DNA of 64,000 nt from Pseudomonadota bacterium. Its GTDB lineage: Bacteria > Pseudomonadota > Gammaproteobacteria > Steroidobacterales > Steroidobacteraceae. The translations under genes were made by a program, and so were the position numbers. The first letter of the stretch is position 1, and each line of letters begins with the position of its first letter. Below the pieces are notes generated by a model that saw nothing but the letters and a program-made list of their open reading frames with translations, had not been told where the DNA came from and made no database searches. Below are positions 1 to 9,483 of the stretch, in pieces. The DNA lies in the NCBI GenBank assembly GCA_963204835.1, contig CAUJHJ010000028.1:1-64000 (forward strand), read 5' to 3'.

Positions 1-879
1 GGCGATGCGTCGCTGCGCCTGATCCGCGGCGGTACGGTGCAGCCGATCAATACGGCGCTCATCCCGAGTTACAACGCGATCGACATCCGCCTGCGGCGCG
101 CGCTCTGGCACTACGTCGATGGTGTGCACTACGGCGTGCCCTACCAGTGGGGCCCGAACGTGCTGATGTACAACACCAAGGTCTTCCCGACGCCGCCGAC
201 CTCGTGGTCGGTGGTGTTCGAGCCTCAGAACCTGCCGGACGGCAAGCCGAACAAGGGCCGCGTGCAGGCCTACGACGGCCCGATCTACATCGCCGACGCC
301 GCGCTCTACCTGCTGTATAACAAGCGCGAGCTCAACATCCGTAACCCGTACCAGCTCGACGAGAAGCAGTACGCCGCCGCGCTCGACCTGCTGCGCCAGC
401 AGCATCCGCTCGTACAGCGCTACTGGCACGACGCCAATGTGCAGGTGCAGGACTTCACCAACGAGGGCATCGTCGCCTCGAGCTCCTGGCCGTTCCAGGT
501 GAACACGCTCGAGGCCAACAAGCAGCCCATCGCCAGCGTCGTGCCGCAGGAAGGCGCCACCGGCTGGGCCGACACCACCATGCTCGCGAGCAAGGCCAAG
601 CACCCGAACTGCGCCTACAAGTGGATGGAGTGGTCGATCAACACCAAGGTGCAGGGCGACGTCGCCGCCTGGTTCGGCTCGGTCCCGGTCGTCACCGCGG
701 CCTGCGACGGCAACAACCTGCTCGGTCCCGAGGGCTGCAAGAAGAACGGCGTCGAGAACTTCGACAAGATCTGGTTCTGGCGCACGCCGGAGGCGAGCTG
801 CGATGACACGGCCCTCGGGCGCTGCGTGCCCTATAGCCGCTGGGCGACCGATTACGTTGCCATCATGGGCGGGCGCTAG
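1..879 (+). CDS. ydcS: Polyamine ABC transporter substrate-binding protein (YdcS-like), C-terminal part
   Basis: Periplasmic solute-binding protein of a putrescine/spermidine-type ABC importer. The frame is open from base 1, so the N-terminus and signal peptide lie outside the window; the GTG at 37 is an internal valine, not a start. The last part (CAYKWMEWS, AEWFG-like AAWFGSVPV, KIWFWRTP) matches the C-terminus of E. coli YdcS as I recall it, and a cysteine-rich tail is present as in that family. The four genes behind it (ATPase, two permeases, aminobutyraldehyde dehydrogenase) reproduce the ydcSTUV-patD order, which fixes the assignment better than the sequence alone. The substrate, putrescine, is inferred from PatD. 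Confidence 0.88.
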   Translation, partial: GDASLRLIRGGTVQPINTALIPSYNAIDIRLRRALWHYVDGVHYGVPYQWGPNVLMYNTKVFPTPPTSWSVVFEPQNLPDGKPNKGRVQAYDGPIYIADAALYLLYNKRELNIRNPYQLDEKQYAAALDLLRQQHPLVQRYWHDANVQVQDFTNEGIVASSSWPFQVNTLEANKQPIASVVPQEGATGWADTTMLASKAKHPNCAYKWMEWSINTKVQGDVAAWFGSVPVVTAACDGNNLLGPEGCKKNGVENFDKIWFWRTPEASCDDTALGRCVPYSRWATDYVAIMGGR

Positions 880-911
880 GGCTGCTTCGCACCCGGAGCG
901 GTGCCGCATCG

Positions 912-1901
912 ATGACCGCGGCGATCGAGTTCCACGACGTCCGCCGCGCGTTCGGCACGATCGTCGCGGTGGATGGCGTCAGTTTCGCGATCGAGCCCGG
1001 CGAGTTTTTCTCGATGCTCGGGCCCTCGGGCTCCGGCAAGACAACCTGCCTGCGCCTGATCGCGGGGTTCGAGCTGCCCGACGGGGGCCAGGTACGCCTC
1101 GACGGCATCGATGTCTCGGCGACCCCGCCCTATGAGCGCAACGTCAACACGGTGTTCCAGGACTACGCGCTCTTCCCGCACATGTCGGTGCTCGACAACG
1201 TCACCTATGGCCTGCGGGTGCGGCGCGTCGCCGCGCCCGAGTGCCGGCGGCGCGGCGAGGAGATGCTCGCGCTCGTGAAGCTCGCGGACGCGGGTGCGCG
1301 CCGCCCGGCGCAACTCTCCGGCGGCCAGAAGCAGCGCGTCGCGCTCGCGCGGGCGCTCGTCAACCAGCCGAAGGTGCTGCTGCTCGACGAGCCGCTGGGC
1401 GCGCTTGACCTGAAGCTGCGCGAGGAGATGCAACTCGAGCTGCGCGGCCTGCAGCGCCGGCTCGGCATCACCTTCGTCTATGTCACCCACGACCAGGGCG
1501 AGGCGCTGTCGATGTCGGATCGCGTCGTCGTCTTCAACCGCGGTCGCATCGAACAGCTCGGCTCCCCGCAGGCGATTTACGCACAGCCACGCACCGCCTT
1601 CGTCGCGGGCTTCGTCGGCGCCGCCAACGTGATCGATGGGCGCTACGCCGTGCGCGGCGAGCACATTGGAGTGGCGCCCGCGGGATCCCCCGCCCCCGAG
1701 GGCGCCGTGCGCATCGAAGGCACGATCGTCGATACGCAATACCAGGGAGCAGTGCGGCGCTGGCAGGTACGCACTGACGACGACCAGCTGATCACCGCGA
1801 CGCGTCCCGAGGGCGAGGCGAACACCCTGCACCGCGAGCCGGGCGCACGCGTGGCGCTCAGCTGGGCACGCGCCCACCAGATTCCGCTCGCGGCGGACTG
1901 A
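912..1901 (+). CDS. ydcT: Polyamine ABC transporter ATP-binding protein (YdcT/PotA-like)
   Basis: 329-residue ATPase that drives polyamine import at the inner face of the membrane. Walker A GPSGSGKT is at residues 37-44, the Q-loop glutamine near 83, the signature LSGGQ at 135-139, and Walker B VLLLDE at 155-160, followed by the D-loop GALD. A C-terminal TOBE-like domain (from about residue 230) fits the PotA/MalK class. It starts 32 bp after the binding-protein gene and ends 1 bp before the first permease, so the genes are co-transcribed. The exact polyamine transported cannot be read from this subunit. Confidence 0.93.
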   Translation: MTAAIEFHDVRRAFGTIVAVDGVSFAIEPGEFFSMLGPSGSGKTTCLRLIAGFELPDGGQVRLDGIDVSATPPYERNVNTVFQDYALFPHMSVLDNVTYGLRVRRVAAPECRRRGEEMLALVKLADAGARRPAQLSGGQKQRVALARALVNQPKVLLLDEPLGALDLKLREEMQLELRGLQRRLGITFVYVTHDQGEALSMSDRVVVFNRGRIEQLGSPQAIYAQPRTAFVAGFVGAANVIDGRYAVRGEHIGVAPAGSPAPEGAVRIEGTIVDTQYQGAVRRWQVRTDDDQLITATRPEGEANTLHREPGARVALSWARAHQIPLAAD

Positions 1902-1902
1902 C

Positions 1903-2844
1903 TTGGCAGCCGCCGCCTTCGCCACCGCTTCCCGTCCGCTGCGTGCGGCTTCCACGTTCTTCTTCCGCCGCCAGGCGCTCGCGGTCTACCTGTTGCTCGT
2001 GCCACCCCTGCTGTGGTTCGGCACCGTCTACCTCGGCTCGCTGTTCGCGCTGCTCGCGCAGAGCTTCTATGCCATCGACGAGTTCACGGCGACCGTCGTG
2101 CCGCGCCTCACGCTCAAGACCTACGCGCAGCTCCTCACGCAACCGGCGAACCTCGACATCGTGCTGCGCACGAGCGAAATGGCGATCGCGGTGACGATCG
2201 CCGCCGCGGTCGTTGCCTTTCCGATCGCGAACTACATGGCCCGCTACGCGCGCGGTCGCATGAAGGCCTTCTTCTATGTCGCCGTGATGCTGCCGATGTG
2301 GACCAGCTACCTGGTCAAAGTGTATGCCTGGCGCCTGATCCTCGCGAAGGAAGGCATCCTCAGCTGGTGCCTCGGTGCACTCGGCCTCGACGGCGCACTC
2401 GCCGCCCTGTTGCGCGCACCCGGCATCGGCGGTCCGTCGTTGTCCTCCTCCTACCTCGGCATGTTCATCGTGTTCGTCTACATGTGGCTGCCCTACATGA
2501 TCCTGCCGGTCGCCGCGGCGCTCGAGCGCGTACCGGCGAACCTGCTGTCCGCCTCGGCAGACCTCGGCGCCAGGCCATCGCAGACCTTCTGGCGCGTCAT
2601 GTTGCCGCTCGCCATGCCGGGCGTCGCGGCGGGCTCGATCTTCACGTTCTCGTTGACGCTCGGCGACTACATCATCCCGAGCGTGGTCGGGGCGCCCGGA
2701 TATTTCATCGGCATGATGGTCTACCAGCAGCAGGGAACGGCGGGCAACATCCCGCTCGCGGCCGCGTTCTCGGTCGTGCCGATCGTGCTGATCGGCATCT
2801 ACCTCGCCCTGGCGCGGCGCGCCGGAGCCTTCGATGCGCTCTAG
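1903..2844 (+). CDS. ydcU: Polyamine ABC transporter permease (YdcU/PotB-like)
   Basis: 313-residue inner-membrane permease with about six hydrophobic segments. The ABC-permease EAA-loop region is at about residues 225-250 ([20 protein letters not shown]), which docks with the ATPase. The start is TTG one base after the ATPase stop, which implies translational coupling; no better in-frame ATG lies near the N-terminus. The 3' end overlaps the next permease by 11 bp. It is the first permease of the importer, PotB-type by position. Confidence 0.9.
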   Translation: MAAAAFATASRPLRAASTFFFRRQALAVYLLLVPPLLWFGTVYLGSLFALLAQSFYAIDEFTATVVPRLTLKTYAQLLTQPANLDIVLRTSEMAIAVTIAAAVVAFPIANYMARYARGRMKAFFYVAVMLPMWTSYLVKVYAWRLILAKEGILSWCLGALGLDGALAALLRAPGIGGPSLSSSYLGMFIVFVYMWLPYMILPVAAALERVPANLLSASADLGARPSQTFWRVMLPLAMPGVAAGSIFTFSLTLGDYIIPSVVGAPGYFIGMMVYQQQGTAGNIPLAAAFSVVPIVLIGIYLALARRAGAFDAL

Positions 2845-3640
2845 CCGCGACTGGGAAGCCCCCTCGGCGGGCGCACGCTTCGCGGCCTGGGCGGGCATCG
2901 CCTTCCTGCACGTCCCGGTCGCGATCATCGTGCTCTATGCGTTCACGACCGAGGACCGCAGCTACGACTTCCCGCCGCCCGGGCTCACCCTGCGCTGGTT
3001 TGCGCTCGCCTTCGAGCGCAGCGACATCTGGGCGGCCATGCGCCTGTCCATCGGTGTCGCGAGCCTTGCGACCGCCGCCGCGCTCGTGCTCGGTACGCTC
3101 GCGGCCTTCGCGCTCGCACGCAGCCGCATCCGCGGGAAGAACGCCCTCACGCTGCTCTTCGTCCTGCCGATCGCACTGCCCGGCATCATCACCGGCATCG
3201 CACTCCTTGCCGCGATGAAGCTGGTCGGCGTCGAGCCCTCGTTCTGGACGATCGTGGCCGGCCACGCGACCTTCTGCATGGTGATCGTGTACAACAACGT
3301 CGTCGCGCGGCTGCGCCGCCTGCCGCAGAGCTGGATCGAAGCCTCGATGGACCTTGGAGCCGACAGCTGGCAGACCTTCCGCCGCATCGTGCTGCCGCAG
3401 GTTGCGACCGCCCTGCTCGCCGGCGGCATGCTCGCCTTCGCGCTGTCGTTCGACGAAATCATCGTCACGATCTTCACGTCTGGCCACCAGCAGACGCTGC
3501 CGATCTGGTTCTTCAATGAACTCTTCCGGCCGCGCGACCGCCCGATCACCAACGTCGTCGCCGTGCTGGTGATCGCGGTGACGCTCGTGCCGATCCTGCT
3601 GGCTTACTATCTGACCCGTCCCGCCACCGAGCGGGACTGA
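2834..3640 (+). CDS. ydcV: Polyamine ABC transporter permease (YdcV/PotC-like)
   Basis: 268-residue second permease, forming the heterodimeric channel with the upstream gene product. It has about six membrane segments and an EAA motif ([20 protein letters not shown], around residues 175-194). The ATG at 2834 lies inside the previous gene (11-bp overlap), typical of coupled subunits. The sequence is PotC-like, and the following patD makes YdcV the best label. Confidence 0.9.
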   Translation: MRSSRDWEAPSAGARFAAWAGIAFLHVPVAIIVLYAFTTEDRSYDFPPPGLTLRWFALAFERSDIWAAMRLSIGVASLATAAALVLGTLAAFALARSRIRGKNALTLLFVLPIALPGIITGIALLAAMKLVGVEPSFWTIVAGHATFCMVIVYNNVVARLRRLPQSWIEASMDLGADSWQTFRRIVLPQVATALLAGGMLAFALSFDEIIVTIFTSGHQQTLPIWFFNELFRPRDRPITNVVAVLVIAVTLVPILLAYYLTRPATERD

Positions 3641-3651
3641 GGGAGGCGCTC

Positions 3652-5076
3652 GTGGACACGAAACTTTTCGTCAAGGGCAAGTCGGTCGCCGGCAAGGGCA
3701 AGGACGAGCCGGTACTCGACCCGGCGAGCGGCAAGCTGCTCGCGAACGTCCCGGAAGCCTCGCCCGAGCAGATCGAGGCCGCGGTCAAGGCGGCGGACGC
3801 CGCCTTCGCGGGCTGGTCGGCGACTTCGCCCAGGGACCGGGCGACCGCGTTGCTCAAGCTCGCGGATCGCATCGAGGGCGCGGCCGCCGAACTCGCGACG
3901 ATCGAATCGCGCAACTGCGGCAAGCCCCACGCCGCCGTACTCGCCGACGAGATCCCCGCGGTCGCCGACGTGTTCCGTTTCTTTGCCGGTGCCGCGCGCA
4001 CGATGCACGGCGCGGTCGCCGGCGAGTACCAGGCCGGATTCACGAGCATGATCCGCCGCGATCCCGTGGGTGTGGTCGCCTCGATCGCACCCTGGAACTA
4101 TCCGCTGTTGATGGCGGCCTGGAAGGTGGCGCCGGCGCTCGCGGCGGGCAACACCGTCGTGCTGAAGCCCTCCGAGCAGACGCCGTTGTCGAGCCTGCGC
4201 CTCGCGCTGCTCGCGGCCGACCTCTTTCCGCCGGGTGTGTTCAATGTGATCTGCGGGCGCGGCGCCTCGGTCGGCGCCCCGCTGGTCGCGCATCCGTTGG
4301 TCGCCATGATCTCCCTCACGGGCGATGTCGCGACGGGCGAGAAGATCCTGGCCGCCGCGGCCAAGGGCACGCGCCGCACGCACCTCGAACTCGGCGGCAA
4401 GGCACCCGTGGTGGTGTTCGACGACGCCGACCTCGATGCGGTCGTGGCCGGCGTGCGCACCTTTGGCTTCTACAACGCGGGACAGGACTGCACGGCGGCC
4501 TGCCGCCTGTACGCGGAGGGGCGCATCTACGAGAAACTCGTCGCGGATCTCTCGCACGCCGTCGCGTCGATCAAGGTCGGCACGCAGCTCGAGGAAGGCG
4601 TGGAAATGGGACCGCTGATCACCGCGAAGCACCGCACCCGGGTCGCGGGCTTCGTCTCGCGCGCCGATGACAAGAAGCACATGGAAGTGACTACCGGCGG
4701 GCATGCGCGCGCGGGCGCGGGATTTTTCTACGAGCCGACAGTCATCGCCGGCGCGCGGCAGACCGACGAGATCGTGCGCAAGGAAGTCTTCGGGCCTGTC
4801 GTCACGGTCACCCGCTTCAAGGACACTGCGCAGGCGATCGATTGGGCCAACGATTCGGACTACGGCCTCGCCTCATCGGTGTGGACGAAGGACGCGGGCC
4901 GCGCGATGGAAGTGGCCGCGCGCCTGCGCTACGGCTGCACCTGGGTGAATACGCACTTCATGCTCGTGTCCGAGATGCCGCACGGCGGCCTCAAGCGCTC
5001 GGGCTACGGCAAGGACCTGTCGATGTACGCGCTCGAGGACTACAGCCTCGTGCGCCACGTCATGGTCAAGTGGTGA
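3652..5076 (+). CDS. patD: Gamma-aminobutyraldehyde dehydrogenase
   Basis: NAD-dependent aldehyde dehydrogenase that oxidises 4-aminobutanal (from putrescine) to GABA in the cytoplasm. It is 474 residues, the same length as E. coli PatD, with near-identical blocks such as the [16 protein letters not shown] and [11 protein letters not shown] regions. The catalytic cysteine is C280 and the general base is E246 in LELGGKAP. The start is GTG at 3652 behind GGGAGG. It is the last gene of the polyamine operon, coupling uptake to catabolism. A PatA-type transaminase is not in the window. Its 3' end overlaps the convergent alr gene by 11 bp. Confidence 0.94.
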   Translation: MDTKLFVKGKSVAGKGKDEPVLDPASGKLLANVPEASPEQIEAAVKAADAAFAGWSATSPRDRATALLKLADRIEGAAAELATIESRNCGKPHAAVLADEIPAVADVFRFFAGAARTMHGAVAGEYQAGFTSMIRRDPVGVVASIAPWNYPLLMAAWKVAPALAAGNTVVLKPSEQTPLSSLRLALLAADLFPPGVFNVICGRGASVGAPLVAHPLVAMISLTGDVATGEKILAAAAKGTRRTHLELGGKAPVVVFDDADLDAVVAGVRTFGFYNAGQDCTAACRLYAEGRIYEKLVADLSHAVASIKVGTQLEEGVEMGPLITAKHRTRVAGFVSRADDKKHMEVTTGGHARAGAGFFYEPTVIAGARQTDEIVRKEVFGPVVTVTRFKDTAQAIDWANDSDYGLASSVWTKDAGRAMEVAARLRYGCTWVNTHFMLVSEMPHGGLKRSGYGKDLSMYALEDYSLVRHVMVKW

Positions 5077-6136
5077 CCTCGAGCGCCACGCGCGACGAGA
5101 CGCCGCAGAGCAGTTCGTAGGCGAGGGAAGCGGCGCGGGCGGCGACCTCTTCCACGGGCAGCGACGGGCCCCAGAGCTCCACGGCGGCGCCGACCTCGAC
5201 GTCCGGCAGGTCGGTGACATCCACCGCGATCATGTCCATCGACACCCGACCGACGAGCGGCGCCCGTCGCCCACGGATCACGACCGGGGTGCCGTCCGGC
5301 AGGCCGCGCAGCAGGCCGTCGGCATAACCCGCGGCCAGGATCGCGACGCGGCTTTCGCGCGCGGCGCGCCACAGCCGTCCGTAACCGACGTACTCACCCT
5401 GTTCGACACGGCGCACCGCGATAACTGTGCTGGTGAGCGTCATGACCGGTGCGAGGCCGAGCGAGGCGGCGCTCTCGCCCGCGAATGGCGACACGCCATA
5501 GAGCGACAGCCCCGGCCGCACCCAGTCACCATGCGCGTCGGGCCAGCCGAAGATGCCGGCCGAGTTGCACAGGCTCGTCTCGAGGCCGAGCGGCGCGGCG
5601 ATCGCCGAGAAGCGCGCGAGCTGCTCGCGCGTGACGGGCGAGTCCCGCTCGTCCGCGCAGGCGAAGTGCGTCATCACGCGCAGCCGCGAGGACGGCACCG
5701 CGAGGGCCGCTAGGCGCGAGTGCGCGGCCGCAAACTGCTCCGCGCGAAAGCCGAGCCGGTTCATGCCGGTGTCGAGTTTCAGCCAGAGCGCGAAGGGTGC
5801 CGGACCGCGCCAGTCCTCGAGCAGGGCGATCTGCCCCGGCTCGTGCACCACGAGTTCGAGCCGGTGCGCGGCGGCTTCTTGCAACTGTCCGCGCGTAACC
5901 ACGCCCTCGAGCAGCACGATGGGCTGGCGGATACCCGCCTCGCGCAGTGCGACGCCCTCCTCGAGCCGCGCGACGCCGAAGGCATCGGCCGCCTCGAGCG
6001 CACGCGCCACGGTCACGGCGCCGTGGCCGTAGCCATTCGCCTTGACTACCGCGATGGCGCGGCGGCCCGCGGCCACGGCCTTGATGCGGGAGTAATTGGC
6101 GCGAAGGGCGGCGGTGTCGATCCGGGCGCGGATCAT
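5066..6136 (-). CDS. alr: Alanine racemase
   Basis: PLP enzyme that makes D-alanine for peptidoglycan. It is 356 residues from the ATG at 6136, giving the typical N-terminus [15 protein letters not shown]. The PLP lysine is K32 in [11 protein letters not shown], and the catalytic tyrosine lies in the LSLYGVSPF segment near residue 255. The frame is open 101 codons further upstream, but that part overlaps dnaB and has no family similarity. The start is 6 bp after the dnaB stop, and dnaB-alr is a common gammaproteobacterial pair. Confidence 0.95.
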   Translation of the reverse strand: MIRARIDTAALRANYSRIKAVAAGRRAIAVVKANGYGHGAVTVARALEAADAFGVARLEEGVALREAGIRQPIVLLEGVVTRGQLQEAAAHRLELVVHEPGQIALLEDWRGPAPFALWLKLDTGMNRLGFRAEQFAAAHSRLAALAVPSSRLRVMTHFACADERDSPVTREQLARFSAIAAPLGLETSLCNSAGIFGWPDAHGDWVRPGLSLYGVSPFAGESAASLGLAPVMTLTSTVIAVRRVEQGEYVGYGRLWRAARESRVAILAAGYADGLLRGLPDGTPVVIRGRRAPLVGRVSMDMIAVDVTDLPDVEVGAAVELWGPSLPVEEVAARAASLAYELLCGVSSRVALEVTT

Positions 6137-6141
6137 CCGGC

Positions 6142-7512
6142 TCACCGCAGCACGCCCTCGGCGTAGCTGTCGGGCGCGTAGTTGACGAAACGGCTGTAGG
6201 GGCCCTGGAAGGTCAGCAGCACGGTGCCGATCTCGCCGTTGCGGTGTTTGGCGAGCTCGACCTCGGCGAGGCCCTTCTTGGTCGTGTTCTTGTCGTAGAC
6301 CTCCTCGCGGTAGATGAGGAGGATCATGTCGGCGTCCTGTTCGAGCGCGCCGGACTCCCGCAGGTCGGACATGACCGGCTTCTTTTCCTGGCGCTGCTCG
6401 ACGCCGCGATTCAGCTGCGACAGCGCGATCACCGGGCAATTGAGCTCCTTCGCGAGCGCCTTCAGGCCGCGGGAAATTTCCGCGATCTCGGTCGCGCGAT
6501 TCTCCTTCGTGCCTGCCACCTGCATCAGCTGCAGGTAATCGACCACGATCAGATTGAGCCCGTGCTCGCGCTTCACGCGGCGCGCGCGGGCGCGCAGCTC
6601 GGTGGGCGTGAGGCCCGGCGTCTCATCGACGAAGATCTTCGCCTCGGACAATTGGCTGGTCGCGCCGGTGATGCGCGCCCAGTCCTCGTCGGCCACCTTG
6701 CCGCTGCGGATCGCATTGAGCGGCACGCCGCCGATCGAGGACAGCATGCGGGTGATCACCTGGTCGGACGGCATTTCCATCGAGAAGATCACGACGGATG
6801 CCTTGATGTTCGGGTTCACCGCCGCGTACTCGGCGATGTTGACGGCGAGCGTCGTCTTGCCCATCGACGGGCGCCCCGCGATGATCACGAGGTCGCCGCC
6901 GCGCAGGCCGCCGGTCTTCCTGTCGAAGTCGGCGAAGCCGGTCGGCAGGCCACGCAGCGCATCGGGGTTGTTGTGCCACTCGTCGATCTGGTCGATGAGA
7001 GCCGGCAGCAGCGAGCGCACCGAGAGTGCGCCGTCGCGGCCGCGCGCGCCCTGCTCCGCAATCTCGAAGACCGCCTGCTCGGCGCGATCGACGAGCTCGC
7101 GCGCGCTTTCGCCCTGCTGCTGGAAAACCGAGGCGGTGATGTCGTTGCCGGCCTTGGCGAGCCGGCGCAACAGCGAGCGCTCGCGCACGATGGCGGCATA
7201 GGCGCGGATGTTCGCGGCGGTCGGCGTATCGCTCGCGAGCTTGCCGACATACGCAAGGCCGCCGGCATCCTCGAGGCGCCCGCTCCTCTCGAGGTGCTCG
7301 GAAACCGTGATCACGTCGCACGCCTTGCCCTCGCCCGAGAGCAAGCCGATGCTTTCGAAGATCAGCCGATGGTCCGGCCGATAGAAATCCTCGGCCGTGA
7401 GCACGTCGCCGACACTGTCCCAGGCGGCGGCGTCGAGCATGAGGCCGCCGAGGACGGATTGCTCCGCCTCGACGGAATGCGGTGGGGTCCGTGGCTCGCC
7501 TGGCGAAGCCAG
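6142..7512 (-). CDS. dnaB: Replicative DNA helicase, probable CUG start
   Basis: Hexameric replicative helicase. Walker A GRPSMGKTT, the DnaB block FSMEMPSDQVITRM and the C-terminal RecA-like motifs are all present. The first ATG in frame (7440) would remove the conserved start of the N-terminal domain, because the upstream in-frame codons encode PPHSVEAEQSVLGGLM, a DnaB hallmark. No ATG, GTG or TTG lies between those residues and the rplI stop. I therefore place the start at CTG 7512, eight bases after GAGGAG (7521-7526). An ATT at 7518 is the other option. From CTG the product has 456 residues. It follows rplI directly in the ribosomal operon. Confidence 0.93.
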   Translation of the reverse strand: MASPGEPRTPPHSVEAEQSVLGGLMLDAAAWDSVGDVLTAEDFYRPDHRLIFESIGLLSGEGKACDVITVSEHLERSGRLEDAGGLAYVGKLASDTPTAANIRAYAAIVRERSLLRRLAKAGNDITASVFQQQGESARELVDRAEQAVFEIAEQGARGRDGALSVRSLLPALIDQIDEWHNNPDALRGLPTGFADFDRKTGGLRGGDLVIIAGRPSMGKTTLAVNIAEYAAVNPNIKASVVIFSMEMPSDQVITRMLSSIGGVPLNAIRSGKVADEDWARITGATSQLSEAKIFVDETPGLTPTELRARARRVKREHGLNLIVVDYLQLMQVAGTKENRATEIAEISRGLKALAKELNCPVIALSQLNRGVEQRQEKKPVMSDLRESGALEQDADMILLIYREEVYDKNTTKKGLAEVELAKHRNGEIGTVLLTFQGPYSRFVNYAPDSYAEGVLR

Positions 7513-7517
7513 CGGAA

Positions 7518-7967
7518 TTACTCCTCGGCGACGATCGAAATGGCGAGCGGCACGTTCACGTCGGTGTGAAGGTGCAGGCTCACCGAGTGATCGCCGACGA
7601 CACGCAGCGGCCCGTTCGGCAGGCGCACTTCGCTGCGCGCGAGCTTCTGGCCGGCCTTGGTCGCGGCCTCGGCGATGTCCGCCGTGCCGATCGAGCCGAA
7701 CAACTTGCCTTCCGATCCGGCCTTCGCCGTGATCGTGAGCTTGAAGGCCTCGAACGCCTTGGCGCGCAATTCGGCGTCACCGAACTGTTCGCGGGCCACC
7801 TTCTCGAGTTCGGCGCGACGCACTTCGAACTTCGCCACGTTGGCGGGCGTCGCGAGCGTCGCCTTGCCCTGCGGCAGCAGGTAATTGCGGCCGTAGCCGC
7901 TCTTCACCTTGACGCGATCGCCGATCGTGCCGAGGTTCGCCACTTTCTGCAGGAGAATGACATCCAT
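7518..7967 (-). CDS. rplI: 50S ribosomal protein bL9
   Basis: 149 residues, the full length of bL9. The N-terminal MDVILLQKVANLGTIGDRVKVKSG region matches the rRNA-binding N-domain, joined by a long helix to the C-domain ending SIVAEE. It is third in the operon rpsF-rpsR-rplI-dnaB-alr, nine bases after rpsR. The terminal GAGGAG of the gene also serves as a ribosome binding site for dnaB. Confidence 0.98.
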   Translation of the reverse strand: MDVILLQKVANLGTIGDRVKVKSGYGRNYLLPQGKATLATPANVAKFEVRRAELEKVAREQFGDAELRAKAFEAFKLTITAKAGSEGKLFGSIGTADIAEAATKAGQKLARSEVRLPNGPLRVVGDHSVSLHLHTDVNVPLAISIVAEE

Positions 7968-7976
7968 GGCGGGGCC

Positions 7977-8216
7977 TCAGTGCTGGTCCGTGTACGGCAG
8001 CAGCGCGAGGTAACGCGCGCGCTTGACGGCCACGGACAACTGTCGCTGGTAGAACGCCTTCGTGCCGGTGATGCGGCTCGGGACGATCTTGCCGGTTTCG
8101 GTGATGTAACCCTTGAGCGTCGCGAGATCCTTGTAGTCGATCTGCTTGACGCCTTCCGCGGTGAAGCGGCAGAACTTCTTGCGCCGGGAGAACCGGCTCT
8201 GGCGGGGTGCTGGCAT
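7977..8216 (-). CDS. rpsR: 30S ribosomal protein bS18
   Basis: 79 residues, basic. It carries the bS18 core ([20 protein letters not shown], then the [18 protein letters not shown] block). It binds bS6 in the platform of the small subunit, and its gene lies next to rpsF here. No priB is found between rpsF and rpsR, unlike in enterobacteria. Confidence 0.98.
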   Translation of the reverse strand: MPAPRQSRFSRRKKFCRFTAEGVKQIDYKDLATLKGYITETGKIVPSRITGTKAFYQRQLSVAVKRARYLALLPYTDQH

Positions 8217-8239
8217 GTGTGTTCCTCTCGGTGCCGGGC

Positions 8240-8635
8240 TCAGGCGTTGTCGCCCGCGGAGTCGTCGTCCGCGTCGTCACGGTTGCGCTCACGGCGTCCG
8301 CCGTTCGCTTCTTCCTCTTCCGCCTTCGCCATCGGCGAGGGCTCGGTCACCGCTTCGTCCATCGAAACGACGAGGTGGCGCAGCACCGCATCGCTGAAAC
8401 GGAACGCGCCCGTGAGCTCGGCCAGCACTTTCTGGTCGGTCTCGATATTCATCAGCACGTAGTGCGCCTTGTGCACCTTGGCGATGGGGAAGGTGAGCTG
8501 GCGGCGACCCCAGTCCTCGAGGCGATGCACCGCGCCGCCACCCGCCGTGATCAGGCCCTTGTAGCGCTCGATCATGGCCGGAACCTGCTCGCTCTGGTCC
8601 GGATGGACCAGGAAGACGATTTCGTAATGCCTCAT
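8240..8635 (-). CDS. rpsF: 30S ribosomal protein bS6
   Basis: 131 residues from the ATG at 8635, which follows AAGGAGAG. The N-terminus [19 protein letters not shown] is typical of bS6. The C-terminal extension is acidic and low complexity (EEEEANGG..., [12 protein letters not shown]), as in other proteobacterial bS6 proteins that take glutamate tails. The frame continues upstream into non-homologous sequence, which I left out. It is the first gene of the ribosomal/dnaB/alr operon. Confidence 0.97.
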   Translation of the reverse strand: MRHYEIVFLVHPDQSEQVPAMIERYKGLITAGGGAVHRLEDWGRRQLTFPIAKVHKAHYVLMNIETDQKVLAELTGAFRFSDAVLRHLVVSMDEAVTEPSPMAKAEEEEANGGRRERNRDDADDDSAGDNA

Positions 8636-8709
8636 GTTCTCTCCTTGTGGGTTAGCCACCCGCCGAGGCACGGCGGTGTGGCAAGGAAAAGGCGCGCGAG
8701 GATACTGGA

Positions 8710-9483
8710 TCAGCTTCCCTGTCGCAATGCGGGCGCAGGCGGCGCGCCCGAACGCTGCCGGGTGATCTCGTACAGCAGCATGCCGGTGGCCACAGATACG
8801 TTCAGGCTCTCCACGGCGCCAAACTGGGGCAAACGGACGAGAAAATCGCAGTTCTTGCGGGTAAGTTCGCGCAATCCGCTGCCTTCCGCGCCCATCACCA
8901 GCACCAGGGGGCCGGCCAGGTCCGCGCTCGAGGCCAACCGGTCGGCCTCGCCGGCCGCCCCGACCACCCACAACCCGGCTTCCTTCAGCAGCTTGAGCGT
9001 GCGGGACAGGTTGGTCACGGCCACCACCGGGGTGGTCTCGGCCGCGCCGGCGGCCACCTTGCGTACCGTGGCATTCACCTGCGCCGCGCGATCCTTCGGC
9101 ACGACGACTGCGAGTGCGCCGCACGCGTCGGCCGTGCGCAGGCAGGCGCCCAGGTTGTGCGGGTCCTGCACGCCGTCGAGCGCGAGCACGAGCGGTGCAG
9201 CGGCGTCCCGCAGCGCCCCGAGCAGGTCGTCTTCCGTCCAGGGCCGCAGCGGCTTCACCTCAGCCACGACACCCTGGTGGACGCCCTCGCCCGCGAGCCT
9301 CGCCAGGGCCTGCGCATCGGCCCGCCGCGTGGCGACGCCCGCCGTGCGCGCCAGCGCTTCGATTTCGGCGACACGCCGGTCGCCCCGTTGATCGGCGAGA
9401 AACAGCTGCACGACCCGGCCGGGGTCGCGGGCGAGCACTGCCCTTACCGCGTGCAGGCCGTAAATGCGCTCCGTCCTTTCCAT
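8710..9483 (-). CDS. rlmB: 23S rRNA (guanosine(2251)-2'-O)-methyltransferase
   Basis: SPOUT-class methyltransferase for Gm2251 of 23S rRNA. It is 257 residues from the ATG at 9483: substrate-binding N-domain ([11 protein letters not shown]), then the knot motifs [10 protein letters not shown] and [14 protein letters not shown]. The start codon overlaps the rnr stop by one base (TGATG), so the two are coupled; rnr-rlmB adjacency is widespread. Reading the frame further upstream only covers rnr sequence. Confidence 0.96.
   Translation of the reverse strand: MERTERIYGLHAVRAVLARDPGRVVQLFLADQRGDRRVAEIEALARTAGVATRRADAQALARLAGEGVHQGVVAEVKPLRPWTEDDLLGALRDAAAPLVLALDGVQDPHNLGACLRTADACGALAVVVPKDRAAQVNATVRKVAAGAAETTPVVAVTNLSRTLKLLKEAGLWVVGAAGEADRLASSADLAGPLVLVMGAEGSGLRELTRKNCDFLVRLPQFGAVESLNVSVATGMLLYEITRQRSGAPPAPALRQGS

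Noticed and set aside
876-1955. Long minus-strand open frame opposite the polyamine ATPase (and many similar long frames throughout)
   Set aside because: Composition is arginine/aspartate/histidine-rich with no motif; it is the expected antisense reading of a GC-rich gene with strong GC3 bias.
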